From NCBI RefSeq assembly GCF_006376675.1, contig NZ_VEWK01000009.1:62001-126000 (forward strand): a stretch of 64,000 bases of DNA. The letters run 5' to 3'. The notes beneath the pieces are model-generated. The model did no database searches. It was not told where the DNA came from and was given only the letters and a program-made list of their open reading frames with translations. A program made the position numbers and the translations under genes. This document shows, one piece after another, positions 61,456 through 64,000 of this stretch; the stretch's first letter is position 1; each line of letters starts with the position of its first letter. The DNA comes from Brucella pecoris (GTDB lineage Bacteria; Pseudomonadota; Alphaproteobacteria; Rhizobiales; Rhizobiaceae).

Positions 61456-62859
61456 TCAGCTTTGGCTGCGTCGCGCCTTCATCAACAGATAGGCGATGGC
61501 GAGGAATACAAACCAGAATGGTGTCACTTTCAGAGCGGCTGCGGTGTCGGGTTCCTGCGCCAATGCCCACAGAATGAAGGCAAAGAAGGCGAAGACCATC
61601 ACAACGGCGGCACGTCCGCCCGGCATCTTGAATGTGGACTTTTCATGCAGGTCCGGGCGCTTGCGGCGATATTGCAGATAAGACGCCAGAATGATTGACC
61701 AGATGAAGATGAAAAGCAGCGCCGAGATCGTCGTGACGATGGTGAAGGCTTCGATGATGCTCTGGCCAGCATAAAGCAGAACCACGCCTGCGAGCAGGAA
61801 AACGCACGAGAAGAACAGCGAATTGACCGGTACTTTCCGCTTGTTCAGCTTGCCGAGCGCCTTCGGCGCGAGCTTTGAAGTGGCGAGGCCGTAGATCATG
61901 CGTGAGGTCGAGTAGATGCCGGAATTCGCGCTCGACGTTGCCGAAGTCAGCACGACGAAATTCACGACATGCGCGGCAATGCCAAGACCGGCCAACGAGA
62001 ACATGGCGACGAACGGGCTTGAATTCGGATCGACCTGATCCCACGGAATGACGGTGATGATGACGAACAAAGCGCCGAGATAGAACAGCACCACGCGGAT
62101 CGGGATCGAGTTGATGGCCTTCGGCAGATTGCGCACCGGATCTTTGGTTTCAGCGGCGGCGGTGCCGACGAGTTCAATGCCGACAAAAGCGAAGACCGCG
62201 ATCTGGAAACCGGCAACAAAGCCGAGGAAACCGTTGGGGAAGAACCCGCCATGGTTCCACAAATGCGCGACCGAGGCCTGGCTGCCATTGGGCAGGGTAA
62301 AGCCGGTCGAGAGCATGTACACGCCAGCAACGATCAACCCGACAATAGCAACGATCTTGATGAGGGCGAACCAGAATTCGATTTCACCGAAATTGCGCAC
62401 TGTCGGCAGATTGAGCGCCAGAAGCGTGAAGATCAGCCCGAGCGCCGGTATCCAGAGCGCAAGCTCCGGGAACCAGAACGAGACATAGCCCGAAACGGCA
62501 ACAACATCGGCTACGCCCGTCACGATCCAGCAAAGCCAGTAGGTCCAGCCGGTGAAGAACTGCGCCCATGGCCCAAGATAATCGCCTGCGAAATCCGCAA
62601 AGGAACGATATTCGAGATTGGACAGCAAGATTTCGCCCAGCGCGCGCATAACAAAGAACAGCATGAAGCCAATGACTGCATAGACGAGCAGGATCGACGG
62701 GCCAGCCAGCGAAATGGTCTTGCCCGAGCCCATGAAAAGGCCGGTGCCTATCGCGCCGCCAATGGCGATCAGTTGCAGATGCCTGTTGGACAGGTTACGT
62801 GCAAGATGGGGGGCCTCCTCCCGATGTGGATCGGCAGAAGGCTTTGATGCGATGTTCAT
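61456..62859 (-). CDS. APC-family amino acid permease (CycA-like)
   Basis: A 467-residue transporter with 12 predicted spans. The AAT-type start (NRHLQLIAIGGAIGTGLFMGSGKTISLAGPS) and a later FQIAVFAFVGIELVGTAAAETKDP segment match the amino acid transporter branch of the APC superfamily that includes CycA (D-serine/D-alanine/glycine) and aromatic/GABA permeases. It imports an amino acid with protons; CycA is the closest match by eye but specificity is not proven. Convergent with gltD, sharing its terminator. Confidence 0.9.
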   Translation of the reverse strand: MNIASKPSADPHREEAPHLARNLSNRHLQLIAIGGAIGTGLFMGSGKTISLAGPSILLVYAVIGFMLFFVMRALGEILLSNLEYRSFADFAGDYLGPWAQFFTGWTYWLCWIVTGVADVVAVSGYVSFWFPELALWIPALGLIFTLLALNLPTVRNFGEIEFWFALIKIVAIVGLIVAGVYMLSTGFTLPNGSQASVAHLWNHGGFFPNGFLGFVAGFQIAVFAFVGIELVGTAAAETKDPVRNLPKAINSIPIRVVLFYLGALFVIITVIPWDQVDPNSSPFVAMFSLAGLGIAAHVVNFVVLTSATSSANSGIYSTSRMIYGLATSKLAPKALGKLNKRKVPVNSLFFSCVFLLAGVVLLYAGQSIIEAFTIVTTISALLFIFIWSIILASYLQYRRKRPDLHEKSTFKMPGGRAAVVMVFAFFAFILWALAQEPDTAAALKVTPFWFVFLAIAYLLMKARRSQS

Positions 62860-63081
62860 TCAAACGCCTCTTGTGGTTGGCCGACGCTGAAAGACAACCT
62901 CACCTGGGCGAGGAGGAGCGTCCTTCCCGTACTGCCTTTTCAGGCAGACTGTGCCTTCTGATAGACGATGTGAGCGCTGGTGTGAACAGCGCGGAATGTA
63001 GCAATTGGAATCATATTGGATAGAGAAAGCTGCTGGGTATTGATCAAGCAATAGCTTAATCGAGCTGGTGCAGCCCAATAA

Positions 63082-64000
63082 CTAGGGATTTGCGTTCTTC
63101 TGCGGCCAGGAAAAATCGTCGGCTCTTCCAGGTGACGGTTTGTTTTCAGCGCGGGCTGGGCGCGTGGCTTGCGGGCGCGCAAGGCTACCACCGAGCAGAA
63201 CGCCGCTTTCATCCTTGTCGATGTCGCGAATACTGACCGGCGCCACGCGGTCCACCGGTTTTGATGGATCATGCGCGCCGACCGCGGGCAGTGGCTGGTC
63301 TTCTTCCTTTGCACCGCCGAGATAGGCGCGGAGCGGCTTTTCCGCATAGAAGGCGAGCTTGCGCTTGCCCGCTGAAGTTATGTTGATGCCGTCATTACCG
63401 CGCAAACGCGCGGTCTGACCGTTAATATCGAAACCGGTTTGCGTGAAATTTCCGTCCTCGTCAACAAAACCGTCCCAGACATCGGCGAACTTGCCGCCAG
63501 CCTTTTCGGTAGCCGTACGATAGATTTCATTGAGCGCCAGCATATCCTGCGACATGCCTTTCGGGCGGAAGGGCGGCTGGCCGATCCACACCAGAGGAAA
63601 GTGCTTGTCGTTGATGACTTTGATGAAAGCAGTGACCCGCTTTTGATATTCTTCATTCCATTCCGGGGACCGGGGCGGCAGGCTTGCGCCTTTCTCGGTG
63701 ATCGCCTGCCTGTCGTTGGAGCCGATCATGACTACAACTGCAGCAGGCTTCTCCTCCTCCAGTATCTTGCCGATATTTTCGGGCCAGTTGAAATGGTCGT
63801 TGCGCACAAAGCCTGAGGAGCCGTTTATCCGGGTCACGACCTGGAGGTCGGAGTCGGATGCGAAAGCAACATCAAGGCCTTCGGCCAGGCCGTTGCCGAT
63901 GAAGTCGCCGACGACAAGGACTTTCTTTGCATCCGGCTTTTTCTCTACGAATTCGACCGCGGGGCTTGCCGCTGGCGGCGGTGTCGGGCGTGAAGCGGGA
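63082..64000 (-). CDS. SGNH/GDSL hydrolase of the DUF459 type, 5' part missing
   Basis: The frame is open to the right edge, so the start is outside the window. The visible part has a Pro/Ala-rich linker, then block I as VLVVGDFIGNGLAEGL (the catalytic Ser of GDS replaced in this segment by GDF), block III GSNDRQ, and a D-G-I-H equivalent GINITSAGKRKLAFYAEKPLRAYL where Asp and His occur as NGDG-IN-like RGNDGINIT. DUF459 proteins are periplasmic and linked to cell-envelope modification in rhizobia/Brucella. The C-terminal tail is proline/basic-rich and disordered. Missing catalytic Ser needs a check against full-length homologues. Confidence 0.8.
   Translation of the reverse strand, partial: PASRPTPPPAASPAVEFVEKKPDAKKVLVVGDFIGNGLAEGLDVAFASDSDLQVVTRINGSSGFVRNDHFNWPENIGKILEEEKPAAVVVMIGSNDRQAITEKGASLPPRSPEWNEEYQKRVTAFIKVINDKHFPLVWIGQPPFRPKGMSQDMLALNEIYRTATEKAGGKFADVWDGFVDEDGNFTQTGFDINGQTARLRGNDGINITSAGKRKLAFYAEKPLRAYLGGAKEEDQPLPAVGAHDPSKPVDRVAPVSIRDIDKDESGVLLGGSLARPQATRPARAENKPSPGRADDFSWPQKNANP

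Overview
The window looks like a chromosome of a Brucella/Ochrobactrum-type alphaproteobacterium (Brucellaceae). Three things point there: a CpdR receiver protein of the rhizobial/Brucella type, a gltB-gltD pair and neighbours typical of that group, and five copies of a palindromic intergenic repeat of about 103 bp whose length and base pattern fit the Bru-RS elements described from Brucella. Species cannot be fixed from the sequence alone. No transposase, integrase, phage gene, rRNA or CRISPR array was seen.

Bases 1-47.9 kb are a chain of catabolic and uptake operons. (1) 1-7.1 kb, plus strand: UbiD-type decarboxylase (5' end cut off by the window), UbiX flavin prenyltransferase, a His-rich G3E GTPase, an NCS2 nucleobase permease, a cytosine-deaminase-like amidohydrolase and a Gate-domain membrane protein. 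Together they suggest uptake, decarboxylation and deamination or ring opening of a heterocyclic acid. (2) 7.2-14.5 kb: a SorC-family regulator facing an operon of HAD phosphatase, calcineurin-type phosphodiesterase and a complete CUT1 sugar ABC importer; this suggests phosphodiester import and hydrolysis. (3) 14.8-18.8 kb, minus: TonB receptor, FhuF-like reductase and a siderophore-binding protein. (4) 19.2-24.6 kb, minus: redoxin, AprA/fumarate-reductase-like flavoprotein, two-cluster ferredoxin and an SsuABC/TauABC-type importer, resembling the asfAB sulfonate loci of Pseudomonas. (5) 25.9-35.1 kb: IclR regulator and RidA divergent from a Dpp-type ABC importer with an MmgE/PrpD protein and an amino-acid/amine oxidase. 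(6) 35.4-40.9 kb, minus: a polar amino-acid-type ABC importer followed by SDR, FadR-type regulator and RraA-type aldolase. (7) 41.6-47.0 kb, minus: LysR regulator, DppA-like binding protein, D-amino-acid-dehydrogenase-like flavoprotein, a second RidA and an FMN hydroxy-acid-oxidase homologue that lacks the family's catalytic histidine.

A tRNA-Val(GAC) gene at 47.9 kb separates this accessory part from housekeeping genes: cpdR, N-formylglutamate amidohydrolase, HisN-type phosphatase, an alpha/beta hydrolase, a small secreted protein, an Hsp20 with a possible RNA thermometer, threonine aldolase, gltB, gltD, a CycA-like permease and a DUF459-type SGNH hydrolase that runs off the right edge.

The most useful points for follow-up are the UbiD/deaminase cluster, the phosphodiester operon with its operator and 24-codon leader frame, the His-to-Tyr FMN enzyme, the 13-bp inverted repeat before the TonB receptor, the ROSE-like hsp20 leader, and repeat elements that supply the stop codons of neighbouring genes.
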